From a bacterium (GTDB lineage: Bacteria; Bacillota; Bacilli; Lactobacillales; Streptococcaceae): a DNA stretch of 64,000 nt. Below, piece by piece: positions 8,545 to 15,602 of this stretch (positions are counted from its first letter, which is position 1; the number at the start of each line of letters is the position of its first letter). Where the stretch lies: assembly GCA_905221085.1 (NCBI GenBank), contig CAJNBT010000003.1, positions 1 through 64,000 on the forward strand, given 5' to 3'. The position numbers and the translations under genes are program-made. The notes beneath the pieces were generated by a model that worked only from the letters and a program-made list of their open reading frames with translations, was not told the DNA's origin and searched no databases.

Positions 8545-8694
8545 TTAGTTTTTCTTCGTTTCGTTTTCGATTTGATCGCCTAATCTTTTCCAGGCTCTAT
8601 CAAATTCATCACGTTGGATTTCTTTGCTATGTAATTGCCTTGCTAACTCCATGCCTCTACGCATGAATCTAGCGAAGTGGGTTTTCGCTTCCAT
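8545..8694 (-). CDS. Small basic satellite protein (49 aa)
   Basis: 49 residues beginning MEAKTHFARFMRRGMELARQ and ending ENETKKN. The ATG at 8694 comes one base after the stop of the preceding gene, with GGAGGGC nine bases upstream, so it is translationally coupled. Amphipathic, strongly basic helix, no membrane segment. Small basic proteins at this position in satellites are often DNA-binding or modulators of phage functions; function unknown. Confidence 0.6.
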   Translation of the reverse strand: MEAKTHFARFMRRGMELARQLHSKEIQRDEFDRAWKRLGDQIENETKKN

Positions 8695-8695
8695 C

Positions 8696-9124
8696 CTAGC
8701 CCTCCATCATGTCATAAAGTAGGGCGTAGTGCTTATCTGGGATTCTGTCCAAGGCTTTCAAGCCGTCGTGTTCTGCTTTTTGTCTGGTTTCCGCCTTGAC
8801 TGTACTATCAAAGGCGATAGAAAAGGCATTTAACATAGCCTTGTAGCGGTCTACGCTCTTCAAATAGCGCCCACGGTCTGACAATTCCTTGTCTTCCAGT
8901 TCCTCTTTTACCGAATCGTCCAAGAGTGCGAACTTGGAGTACACCCCTTTTTCCACTTCAAATCCTAGACGCTTGTTTTGTCTCAAGTTGTAAAGGTTAA
9001 CCCTGCAACTCTCCAAGTTGCGGTAGCCTAGTACTCCAGCAATTTCTTCTAAATTTTTGCCCTCTAATTCGGACAATTTTTCAGCAATATCTTTGAATTT
9101 TACTGCTTGATGTTGTTTTCCCAT
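8696..9124 (-). CDS. Putative DNA-binding protein of the satellite
   Basis: 142 residues. Residues 15-55 (LEEIAGVLGYRNLESCRVNL, then YNLRQNKRLGFEVEKGVYS) look like a helix-turn-helix with a wing; the rest is helical and charged. The promoter region just upstream (9127-9178) carries three phased GGTATAG-type inverted repeats, so autoregulation is plausible. Starts ATG at 9124. Family not recognised. Confidence 0.6.
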   Translation of the reverse strand: MGKQHQAVKFKDIAEKLSELEGKNLEEIAGVLGYRNLESCRVNLYNLRQNKRLGFEVEKGVYSKFALLDDSVKEELEDKELSDRGRYLKSVDRYKAMLNAFSIAFDSTVKAETRQKAEHDGLKALDRIPDKHYALLYDMMEG

Positions 9125-9126
9125 TG

Positions 9127-9178
9127 TATACCTTGTCTTTCTATGCTATAATCAAGGTATAGAAAAAATATCTATACC
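9127..9178. promoter_or_regulatory. Triple inverted-repeat operator cluster
   Basis: TATACCTTG (9127-9135) is inverted as CAAGGTATA (9153-9161), and GGTATAGA (9156-9163) is inverted again as TCTATACC (9171-9178). The overlapping pairs can form two alternative hairpins or a run of operator half-sites just ahead of the DNA-binding protein gene. Confidence 0.5.
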
Positions 9179-9242
9179 CTGAATCTTGTCGCTTGCTTCG
9201 GTCGCCAAACTCTCCGCAAGTGACTTTTTTTGTTGCCTTTTT

Positions 9243-9491
9243 TCATGCTTTCTTCCCTGTCTGGGGGCTATAAAGCAAGTCTTTACTTTCGATAAGATCC
9301 AGAATCCAGCTGAATCCCTGCTCCACCGTTTCAAGAAATGCTCCCAGGTCTTCACTGTCTAAAGACTCATAGTTCATACAAAGATATTCGGCTAGTTGTC
9401 TGTCCATCTCGACTAGCTTTTTAAAATCCTTGAAATACTTAGGAATTTCTACTCCCTTGGCATTTGTAACTGTCTTAAAATCGTCGTCCAT
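9243..9491 (-). CDS. Hypothetical acidic satellite protein
   Basis: 82 residues from the ATG at 9491, with GAAAGGAGCGAAC upstream. Acidic and helical (KDFKKLVEMDRQLAEYLCMN), no recognised motif. An overlapping frame at 9152-9355 has no independent support and was left out. Early-operon position suggests a role in induction or replication control; function unknown. Confidence 0.6.
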   Translation of the reverse strand: MDDDFKTVTNAKGVEIPKYFKDFKKLVEMDRQLAEYLCMNYESLDSEDLGAFLETVEQGFSWILDLIESKDLLYSPQTGKKA

Positions 9492-9569
9492 TGGTTCGCT
9501 CCTTTCTTCTTTTGTCAGTGCTTGCCACCTAAAACAGTACCAAGGTAAAGCATAAGATATACTTCAGGA

Positions 9570-9647
9570 GAATAGTTCCTTAATACTGCCATAGGTAGCA
9601 AGCAAAGTAGTCTAGTAAATAGTTAGCTAGATCCGTTCATCAATCTC
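9570..9647 (-). CDS. Possible very small protein (25 aa)
   Basis: The 222-bp gap between two early genes contains one frame reading MAVLRNYSPEVYLMLYLGTV then LGGKH. It looks protein-like (a hydrophobic helix) but has no clear ribosome-binding site. The gap also repeats the AAAGGAGCGAAC ribosome-binding motif at about 9707-9718 without a standard start codon behind it. Weak. Confidence 0.25.
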
Positions 9648-9713
9648 CAGTGGTAAAGCACCACATGAGAAATCTGTAAATGTAGAGTAGTATTGCGATT
9701 AGTTCGCTCCTTT

Positions 9714-9902
9714 CTAATAATCTTTAGCTAGCCATTCCATTACGCTCATATAGATTCTCTTAGGAGCATTATAATCTCCGTTCAAAATTTTAGGAACTGT
9801 TCTTGGTGCTACACCAATTTCAAGAGCCAGCTCATAATTTTTTAGTTGCAAATCAGCCTTCTTCCTTCGTAATGCTTTCGCCTGTTCTTGTGTAATAAGC
9901 AT
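9714..9902 (-). CDS. Cro-like HTH regulator, first gene of the leftward operon
   Basis: 62 residues, an HTH of Cro/C1 type across residues 15-45 (LQLKNYELALEIGVAPRTVP then KILNGDY). It is divergent from the CI-like repressor and shares the operator region between them, as in Str/Stl or Cro/CI switches. ATG at 9902 with AGAAAGGAG upstream. Probably activates or tunes the leftward replication operon once repression is relieved. Confidence 0.75.
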   Translation of the reverse strand: MLITQEQAKALRRKKADLQLKNYELALEIGVAPRTVPKILNGDYNAPKRIYMSVMEWLAKDY

Positions 9903-9928
9903 TTTTCTTTCTCCTTTCTACCGTTTCA

Positions 9929-10004
9929 TTCTCAACTTAAGAACAAATCGATTATATACTCTTATTCTGAGAATGTCAAGCGGTTTTCGTTCTTTTTTTG
10001 AGAA
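9929..10004. promoter_or_regulatory. Lysogenic switch operators (TTCT-N7-AGAA x3)
   Basis: Three inverted repeats fit TTCT-N7-AGAA: 9929-9943, 9959-9973 (CTCT in the left arm; also centred on the palindrome ATTCTGAGAAT at 9964-9974), and 9990-10004. They sit on and beside the leftward promoter, so a dimeric CI-like repressor binding them would block it. Confidence 0.65.
9951..9979 (-). promoter_or_regulatory. Leftward early promoter of the satellite
   Basis: Full-consensus TTGACA (9974-9979), 17-bp spacer, TATAAT (9951-9956), firing leftward into the Cro-like gene. The middle operator lies in its spacer. Confidence 0.8.
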
Positions 10005-10030
10005 TTTTTCTAGATAATAGTTAATTGCTA

Positions 10031-10039
10031 TGATATAAT
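10031..10039 (+). promoter_or_regulatory. Extended -10 promoter of the repressor gene
   Basis: TGA-TATAAT at 10031-10039, 34 bp before the GTG start; no good -35 at the right distance. Confidence 0.6.
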
Positions 10040-10072
10040 CTACTTACAAGTAATTAAATTAGGTAATAAGAC

Positions 10073-10675
10073 GTGAAAATAAAATTAAAAGAATTAAGAG
10101 AAAAAGAAAATTTATCCCTAAATAAACTCAAAAATATTTTAAAAGAGGAATATAATTTTTCAGTTTCCGATAGTCAACTAATGTACTATGAGAATGAAAT
10201 CAGAAAACCTAGGGATGAAACAATTTGGTCTCATTTAGCAGATTACTTTGGAGTCAGTGTTGCTTATTTACTTGGTTATGAAACCGAATTTGTTAATTCA
10301 GTAAAAGAACTTAGTCAAAAAGACGGTTCTGAGGAAGCTTTCTTTAAAGCGTTTAGAGCATACTATGAACTAAAAATAGCTGATGGCAAAGAGGATTTAT
10401 TGACCTTAAAGGACGAAGATTTTTTAAGTAAGTATCGTGAAGAAATTTTAAAAAGCCTCATTCCAAATTTTAATGAGTTAAGTAATAGTGAAATAAAAAA
10501 ATATTTATCAGATGATAGAATCATTAATGAAGCAGATCAGAAGCTAAATGATTTTCTATTTACTCTTGGAACATTGAACCCTCAAGAAACTCAATTACTG
10601 GTAGATTTCATATCCCTATCCCCAAAAGATAAGCAAATAGTATTAAACTTATTAAAATCGTTGTCAGATAAATAA
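10073..10675 (+). CDS. CI/Stl-like satellite repressor
   Basis: 200 residues. N-terminal HTH of the XRE/C1 family (KELREKENLSLNKLKNILKE, then FSVSDSQLMYYENEIRKPRD, up to about residue 70), then a helical C-terminal part. There is no Ser/Lys LexA-type peptidase domain, so SOS autocleavage is unlikely; like PICI Stl repressors it would be lifted by a helper-phage protein (inference). Start is GTG at 10073 with only weak AGGTAAT upstream. Confidence 0.8.
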   Translation: MKIKLKELREKENLSLNKLKNILKEEYNFSVSDSQLMYYENEIRKPRDETIWSHLADYFGVSVAYLLGYETEFVNSVKELSQKDGSEEAFFKAFRAYYELKIADGKEDLLTLKDEDFLSKYREEILKSLIPNFNELSNSEIKKYLSDDRIINEADQKLNDFLFTLGTLNPQETQLLVDFISLSPKDKQIVLNLLKSLSDK

Positions 10676-10709
10676 CAAATAAAAATATGTATAACAAGGA
10701 GTAACTATC

Positions 10710-10979
10710 ATGGGATTTTTTGATAACATTAAAGACGCTAGCACTCATTCAACTGCTTCAAATGCTACTGATTTACACTATGTAGTTCTTCAAGTGACCT
10801 TAAAAGAGAAATTTTTTGGTACTGGATCAGGAAACTTGACAGAATTAGAAAACGTCATTAACACCCAAGTAGCAAAAGGCTACCGCCTACATACAATCAC
10901 AACCGCCAATGGTGGAAGTAAAGGACTAGGCGGTGGTGACCGTATCCAAGCTACAATGGTTTTTGAGAAGATTATCTAA
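10710..10979 (+). CDS. DUF4177-family protein
   Basis: 89 residues. The core LHYVVLQVTLKEKFFGTG ... LENVINTQVAKGYRLHTITT and MVFEK ending matches the small DUF4177 proteins: a beta strand, a helix, then 'G.~l......' strands. Good AAGGAG before the ATG. It follows the repressor by 34 bp. Function of the family is unknown; here it is probably cargo or a repressor-linked accessory gene. Confidence 0.7.
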   Translation: MGFFDNIKDASTHSTASNATDLHYVVLQVTLKEKFFGTGSGNLTELENVINTQVAKGYRLHTITTANGGSKGLGGGDRIQATMVFEKII

Positions 10980-10998
10980 AAACTTTCTTGATTTCTAA

Positions 10999-11142
10999 AC
11001 TTCTCTCTGTTTAGATAATCAGAATAGCCACCTAACATTTAATAGTGAGCTCTCTTCATTTGCTGAAATATATCCTGAATTACAAGAAGAATACAGTGAC
11101 TATACCCTCAAAGTGACAAGTCAGAATAAAGGCAAAAATTAA
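10999..11142 (+). pseudogene. Remnant of a coding sequence
   Basis: An open frame without a start encodes about 47 residues with a convincingly protein-like end (ELSSFAEIYPELQEEYSDYT then LKVTSQNKGKN). It begins after a stop at 10996. Probably the 3' end of a gene lost from the cargo block. Source family not recognised. Confidence 0.35.
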
Positions 11143-11227
11143 AAATATACTTTACTTGCTAAAATAGTAATTCCAGGATTTATTTTGTACAACAAGAAAA
11201 ACATAAGTATTTATAAAGAAGGATAAA

Positions 11228-11692
11228 ATGAATTATTCAAACTTAGATGATGCACAAGTGCAAGAAATTATAAATAGACTAAAATATCCTAAAAATCAGC
11301 TATCTTTTGATCAGATTTTCAACACTATTTCCTCAATGTTTGGTAGAATAGAAGTGGACGAGACTATAATTGACGATGATGATATCCAATATATTCTTCA
11401 TATCTTTCGAGGTAGATTAAACAATGAACGTTTCAGCATACATCTTCGACTAAAAGATTTTCACGACCACATAGTTAGAGTTGACATTCATCCATCGAAC
11501 AGACACATTAATCCTGATGGAAAAGTTATTATTGGTAGTCATATACATATCTATTCCAATAAACACGACAAGAGAGATTCCATTGCAATACCTTTGAAAG
11601 ATTCTAACTTCCCTAATGTAAATCAGATAATAGATGTATTTACGGAATTTATATCATACACAAATATAAGAAAGGAGAAAGATAATGAATAA
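11228..11692 (+). CDS. Uncharacterised cargo protein, partner of the DUF1828 protein
   Basis: 154 residues, soluble, beta-rich with His and Asp throughout (FHDHIVRVDIHPSNRHINPD around 79-98; GSHIHIYSNKHDKRDS following). I do not recognise a catalytic motif with confidence; genes of this size and character are found upstream of DUF1828 proteins (DUF6978-like is possible). It overlaps the next gene by 8 bp, so the two are almost certainly partners. Function unknown; toxin-antitoxin or phage-interference roles are possible. Confidence 0.65.
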   Translation: MNYSNLDDAQVQEIINRLKYPKNQLSFDQIFNTISSMFGRIEVDETIIDDDDIQYILHIFRGRLNNERFSIHLRLKDFHDHIVRVDIHPSNRHINPDGKVIIGSHIHIYSNKHDKRDSIAIPLKDSNFPNVNQIIDVFTEFISYTNIRKEKDNE

Positions 11693-12473
11693 GTCCAACA
11701 CATTGAAAAAAGTATACTTCGACTGGCTTATGAAAGAGTATCGCTTCGCTGACCTTGACAATCATACTGTTGAAATCAGTACTCCTTTTTTAGATAACGA
11801 TTTTGACCATATCATTCTATATGCTGAATTCTTGAACAATGGCCGAGTTACCTTAACAGATGACGGCTGGACTATCAACAACCTAAAAAGTCACGGCGTA
11901 AATTTAAACGGCCGAACCTTACATAAAAACAATATTCTAAACACAATTGTGAGTAGTCTAGGCACTGAGTTAAATAATAATGAACTTTGTATAACTACTA
12001 GCTTGGAAAAATTTCCTCTAGCTAAACAACGTCTTCTTCAAACAATCATGCAAGTAAATGATATGATTGTATTAAAAGATAAAAATGTAAAGAATATTTT
12101 CCATGATGAAGTCGAGGAAATTTTAAGAAAAAGGGAAGTATTTTTTACAAGTAGAACTTCGTTTTCTGGTAAAGAAGGAATTACAGTTCAGTTTGATTTT
12201 ACAATCCCTACACGGAAAAACGAAAAATTGATTAGAACTATTTCAAATGGTAATGATCTTAACAGAGCAAAATTACTTGCAATGGATACTAGAATTCTCC
12301 AAAATCATAAATATAATGCAGAATATGTTGCACTGATTGATGACACAAATCATAAGTTCGAAAAAATGGTAGAAACAAAGGCAATCTTTGAAGAAAATAC
12401 CAAAGCAAAAATTTTACTGTTGCCTCATACTAAGTTTTTAGAAGAAGAAGATATATTGACAAACTTCGCTTAA
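11685..12473 (+). CDS. DUF1828/DUF1829-type protein
   Basis: 262 residues. The N-terminus has the DUF1828 pattern: EISTPFLDNDFDHIILYAEF, then RVTLTDDGWTINNLKSHG around 52-70. The C-terminal half (about 140-262) fits the associated DUF1829 region. These are widespread in phages and mobile elements, with no established biochemical function. Start chosen at the ATG preceded by AAAGGAG inside the end of the upstream gene. Likely satellite cargo. Confidence 0.75.
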   Translation: MNKSNTLKKVYFDWLMKEYRFADLDNHTVEISTPFLDNDFDHIILYAEFLNNGRVTLTDDGWTINNLKSHGVNLNGRTLHKNNILNTIVSSLGTELNNNELCITTSLEKFPLAKQRLLQTIMQVNDMIVLKDKNVKNIFHDEVEEILRKREVFFTSRTSFSGKEGITVQFDFTIPTRKNEKLIRTISNGNDLNRAKLLAMDTRILQNHKYNAEYVALIDDTNHKFEKMVETKAIFEENTKAKILLLPHTKFLEEEDILTNFA

Positions 12474-12596
12474 ATAGTTTTAAATTCTAAAGTTACTCCA
12501 GTCTTCTTACTTTAAATATAAATTTAAAGTTGACAAATGGCTTCAAATGGATTAAGCTTAATTTAATCTTATGAATGGTTGCAGTAGCGACCTACC

Positions 12597-12622
12597 AAAA
12601 GGAGCCTCTGACGAAGCTCCTT
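12597..12622 (+). terminator. Terminator after the cargo genes
   Basis: Stem AAGGAGC/GCTCCTT with nine-base loop, flanked by A and T runs; works best on the plus strand. Confidence 0.7.
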
Positions 12623-12828
12623 TTGTGCTTTGTTTCAAGGTGCAATCAATGAACCTTTTTACAAATATTAAAAATCGCTAAATACTTCGATTAGGAATTT
12701 TCACTAATAAATTTTAACGCTTCTACAAGCTCTATATAGCCCCTATTTCCTATTCTGGTACATTTTACCGTCTGACTGCTTAAAATCGAAAATAAGGGCA
12801 TTCTCGTAGCCCCTCGCATGGTATAAAC

Positions 12829-12856
12829 TCAAAACCTTTTCTAATTGCTTGCCTGC
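12829..12856. repeat. 28-bp direct repeat, copy 2
   Basis: Exact copy of 8505-8532, ending 21 bp before the integrase start codon, just upstream of its ribosome-binding site. Confidence 0.8.
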
Positions 12857-12877
12857 TGATGGAAAAGGAGTAAAACC

Positions 12878-14044
12878 ATGAAGATTACAGAGTACAAAAA
12901 GAAAGATGGAGCAGTAGTTTACCGTTCCAGCGTTTATCTTGGTATCGATACCGTAACAGGTAAGAAAGTCAAGACAACTATTTCAGACAGAACTAAGAAT
13001 AGGCTCAAAAGCAAGGCTATCCAAGCCAAGGTAGAGTTTGAAAAAAACGGCTCAACAGTTATAAAAGCCGTTAACGTTACCACCTATCAGGAGTTGACGG
13101 AACTCTGGCTAGAAAATTATTGCCATACCGTCAAACATAGCACCCTTATAGGCGCAAAAAACAACATAAGAAAGTATCTCCTACCAGCCTTTGGAGACTA
13201 CAAACTAGATAAACTAACGCCTCCAATCATTCAGCACCAGGTAAACCAGTGGGCAATAGATTATAACCAACTAGGGAAAGGTTATCAGCAATATAACCAG
13301 CTTCATGCCTTAAATAAACGCATATTATCCTATGCCGTTTCCTTGCAAGTCATTGCTTCAAACCCAGCTAGTGATATCATAGTCCCACGTCGCAAACCCA
13401 AAGAAGGGCAAAAACTGAAATATCTGGATGACGACAATTTGAAAAAATTCTTAGATTATCTGGATCAGTTGCCAAACACTTACAAAAATTTCTCTGATAC
13501 GGTGTTATATAAGACACTTCTAGCGACTGGTTTGCGTATTCGTGAGTGTCTAGCCTTGAAATGGTCTGATATTGACCTACAAAACGGTAGCATTTCAGTT
13601 ACCAAGACTTTAAACACCCTCAAGGAAATCACTAGCCCTAAAAGTAAAAGTAGTATTAGAGAAATAGCACTTGATACCAAAACGGTACTCATGCTTCGGC
13701 TCTATAAAGCAAGACAATCCCAACTAGGTAGGGAAATAGGGGTAACTTTTGAAAAAGTGTTCTCTGATACCTTTGACAATTATAGAGAAGCTGGGGCGCT
13801 TAGATTCAGACTAGAAAAGCATTTAAAACTGGCTGGTTGTCCTCGTTTGAGTTTCCACGCTTTCCGACACACCCACGCTAGTCTATTGCTTAATGCTGGC
13901 CTTCCTTACAAAGAAATCCAAACACGGCTAGGCCATTCTAAAATTTCAATGACTATGGATATCTATAGCCACCTATCCAAAGACAATAAGAAAAAGGCGA
14001 CTTCCTTTTATGAAAAAGCCATTGAGAATTTACAAAGTTCCTAA
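12878..14044 (+). CDS. int: Tyrosine recombinase (site-specific integrase)
   Basis: 388 residues with the usual three parts: N-terminal arm-binding domain (1-65), SAM-like core-binding domain (about 70-165) and catalytic domain. Catalytic residues are visible: Arg in TGLRIRECLALKWSDI, Lys in the beta-hairpin KSKSSIRE, His/Arg in HAFRHTHASLL, His in LGHSKIS, and the nucleophile Tyr in TMDIYSHLS. It lies 65 bp from attR, as expected for an integrase acting on that site. ATG with AAAGGAG. Confidence 0.95.
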   Translation: MKITEYKKKDGAVVYRSSVYLGIDTVTGKKVKTTISDRTKNRLKSKAIQAKVEFEKNGSTVIKAVNVTTYQELTELWLENYCHTVKHSTLIGAKNNIRKYLLPAFGDYKLDKLTPPIIQHQVNQWAIDYNQLGKGYQQYNQLHALNKRILSYAVSLQVIASNPASDIIVPRRKPKEGQKLKYLDDDNLKKFLDYLDQLPNTYKNFSDTVLYKTLLATGLRIRECLALKWSDIDLQNGSISVTKTLNTLKEITSPKSKSSIREIALDTKTVLMLRLYKARQSQLGREIGVTFEKVFSDTFDNYREAGALRFRLEKHLKLAGCPRLSFHAFRHTHASLLLNAGLPYKEIQTRLGHSKISMTMDIYSHLSKDNKKKATSFYEKAIENLQSS

Positions 14045-14108
14045 AAAGTTCTTAAAATTCATCATTAAGAGACAAAAAACGGCTATATCAAGGGGTTTCA
14101 GCTTTTTC

Positions 14109-14124
14109 TCACATTTTGAGTTAT
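14109..14124. repeat. attR core of the satellite
   Basis: Identical to 1523-1538. Its last bases form part of the TATAAT box (14122-14127) of recX. Confidence 0.85.
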
Positions 14125-14127
14125 AAT
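14122..14127 (+). promoter_or_regulatory. -10 box of recX, overlapping attR
   Basis: TATAAT ends seven bases before the recX ATG, the spacing expected for a leaderless transcript. No good -35 is visible in the satellite-derived upstream sequence. Confidence 0.55.
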
Positions 14128-14133
14128 AGAACT

Positions 14134-14910
14134 ATGAAAATCACAAAACTTGAAAAGAAAAAAAGACTCTATCTGATGGAGCTTGATAATGGCGACAAAT
14201 GCTACATCACCGAAGATACAATTGTTCGTTTTATGTTATCGAGAGATAAGGTGATAAGCGAAGAGGAATTGAAAGAGATTCAGGACTTTGCTCAATTTTC
14301 TTATGGTAAGAATCTAGCCCTCTACCACCTATCCTTTAAAGCACGCACTGAAAAAGAAGTAAGAGAATATCTGAAAAAATACGATTTCAATGAAAACATA
14401 GCTTCTCAGGTCATTGCTAATCTTAAAGAGAATAAGTGGATTAATGATAATCAGTACGCTTATGATATCATCGGTGCCAATCAACTTTCAGGAGATAAGG
14501 GCCCTTATGTACTGACTCAGAAATTAGCACAAAAAGGAATTTCAAAATCTACTCTAGAAGAGATTCTGAAAGAATTTGATTTTTCGGAAGTTGCTCAACG
14601 TGTAGCTAATAAACTCTTGAAAAAATATGAGGGAAAACTTCCAGCTCGTGCCTTGCAAGATAAGATTATCCAGAACTTGATCAACAAGGGCTTCTCGTAT
14701 TCTGATGCTAAAAGTGCCTTTGACGAGTTGTATAGTCAAGTCGACCAAGAAACGACTCAGGAACTCATCTTCAAGGAACTTGACAAGCAATATGCTAAGT
14801 ATGCTCGAAAGTATGAAGGATACGAACTTAAACAGCGTTTAACTCAAGTTTTAGCTCGAAAAGGCTACGATTTTTCGGATATAGCAAGCGCTCTCAGAGA
14901 ATATCTTTAA
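14134..14910 (+). CDS. recX: Regulatory protein RecX
   Basis: 258 residues starting [20 protein letters not shown], the usual RecX N-terminus. It contains three-helix repeats typical of RecX ([19 protein letters not shown]; then [20 protein letters not shown]; later repeats near 190-258). RecX binds RecA filaments and limits recombination. The ATG at 14134 was preferred to an upstream TTG at 14116 that lies inside the att site and -10 box. There is no Shine-Dalgarno, consistent with leaderless translation. Insertion of the satellite replaced its upstream DNA. Confidence 0.9.
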   Translation: MKITKLEKKKRLYLMELDNGDKCYITEDTIVRFMLSRDKVISEEELKEIQDFAQFSYGKNLALYHLSFKARTEKEVREYLKKYDFNENIASQVIANLKENKWINDNQYAYDIIGANQLSGDKGPYVLTQKLAQKGISKSTLEEILKEFDFSEVAQRVANKLLKKYEGKLPARALQDKIIQNLINKGFSYSDAKSAFDELYSQVDQETTQELIFKELDKQYAKYARKYEGYELKQRLTQVLARKGYDFSDIASALREYL

Positions 14911-14998
14911 TATTTTCATGTAAAATTCACAGATTTTAGGTAATTTTATGATACAATAGTAAACGATAAACTTATAAATTGTAGAAAGTTGGTTAGTT

Positions 14999-15532
14999 AT
15001 GAAGCTTCCAAAAGAAGGCGACTTTATTACAATTCAAAGTTATAAGCATGATGGGAGTCTCCACCGAACTTGGCGGGACACCATGGTACTAAAAACAACA
15101 GAGAACGCCATTATTGGTGTCAACGATCATACACTGGTTACCGAAAGTGATGGTCGTCGTTGGGTCACTCGAGAACCGGCTATTGTTTACTTTCACAAGA
15201 AATATTGGTTTAATATCATTGCCATGATTCGTGATAATGGAATTTCCTACTATTGCAATATGGCTAGCCCCTACTATCTGGATGAAGAAGCACTGAAGTA
15301 TATTGATTACGATTTGGATGTTAAAATTTTTACAGATGGGGAAAAACGTCTCTTGGACGTTGAGGAGTATGAGCGTCACAAACGCAAAATGAATTATTCT
15401 GATGACTTGGACTACATTTTAAAAGAACATGTCAAAATTCTTGTTGATTGGATTAACAATGGACGTGGTCCTTTCTCAGAAGCCTATGTAAACATTTGGT
15501 ACAAGCGCTATGTAGAACTAAAGAATCGGTAA
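14999..15532 (+). CDS. DUF402 family nucleoside tri-/diphosphatase
   Basis: 177 residues, a close match to the conserved DUF402 protein of Firmicutes (Ntdp): [20 protein letters not shown] at the start, then [19 protein letters not shown], and the acidic metal site region YDLDVKIF...[12 protein letters not shown]. Staphylococcal Ntdp hydrolyses nucleoside tri- and diphosphates. It lies between recX and queH with its own short leader. Confidence 0.85.
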   Translation: MKLPKEGDFITIQSYKHDGSLHRTWRDTMVLKTTENAIIGVNDHTLVTESDGRRWVTREPAIVYFHKKYWFNIIAMIRDNGISYYCNMASPYYLDEEALKYIDYDLDVKIFTDGEKRLLDVEEYERHKRKMNYSDDLDYILKEHVKILVDWINNGRGPFSEAYVNIWYKRYVELKNR

Positions 15533-15549
15533 AGTTGTCAAACTAGGGT

Positions 15550-15570
15550 GAAAGCCCTGGTTTTTTTATT
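15550..15570 (+). terminator. Terminator of the DUF402 gene
   Basis: Stem AGGG..GCCCT followed by a seven-T run, shortly after the stop codon. Confidence 0.6.
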
Positions 15571-15575
15571 TTAAA

Positions 15576-15600
15576 AACCCAGCTTTACAGCTGGGCTTAT
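15576..15600 (-). terminator. Terminator of queH
   Basis: Minus-strand stem GCCCAGC/GCTGGG followed by TTTTT. Confidence 0.7.
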
Positions 15601-15602
15601 CC

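Larger units (their letters stand above)
12474..12877 (+). other. 404-bp gap before the integrase
   Basis: Holds a TTGACA-like box (about 12532), the terminator at 12597-12622 and the second copy of the 28-bp repeat (12829-12856). No coding frame is evident. A short transcript between the TTGACA-like box and the terminator is possible but unsupported. Confidence 0.4.
1523..14124. mobile_element. Phage satellite (PICI-like), 12.6 kb
   Basis: Bounded by a perfect 16-bp direct repeat and inserted between rlmD and recX. It contains a tyrosine integrase at the right end, a CI-like repressor reading the same way, and a divergent leftward operon with small HTH proteins, a VapE-type helicase next to an iteron array, and one head-morphogenesis-like protein. 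No terminase large subunit, portal, major capsid, tail, holin or lysin is present, so it is not a complete prophage. This layout matches Gram-positive phage-inducible chromosomal islands and streptococcal satellite prophages. Induction presumably needs a helper phage. Confidence 0.85.

Noticed and set aside
9152..9355. 67-codon frame overlapping the 9243-9491 gene
   Set aside because: Runs through the operator-like inverted repeats and has weaker start signals than the frame it overlaps.
12530..12622. Small RNA gene before the integrase
   Set aside because: A TTGACA-like box and a terminator exist, but no convincing -10; kept only as a remark in the gap entry.
8505..12856. CRISPR array
   Set aside because: Only two copies of a 28-bp repeat 4.3 kb apart with genes between; no spacers, no cas genes anywhere in the window.
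1523..14124. Complete prophage
   Set aside because: No terminase, portal, major capsid, tail or lysis genes in 12.6 kb; satellite is the better description.
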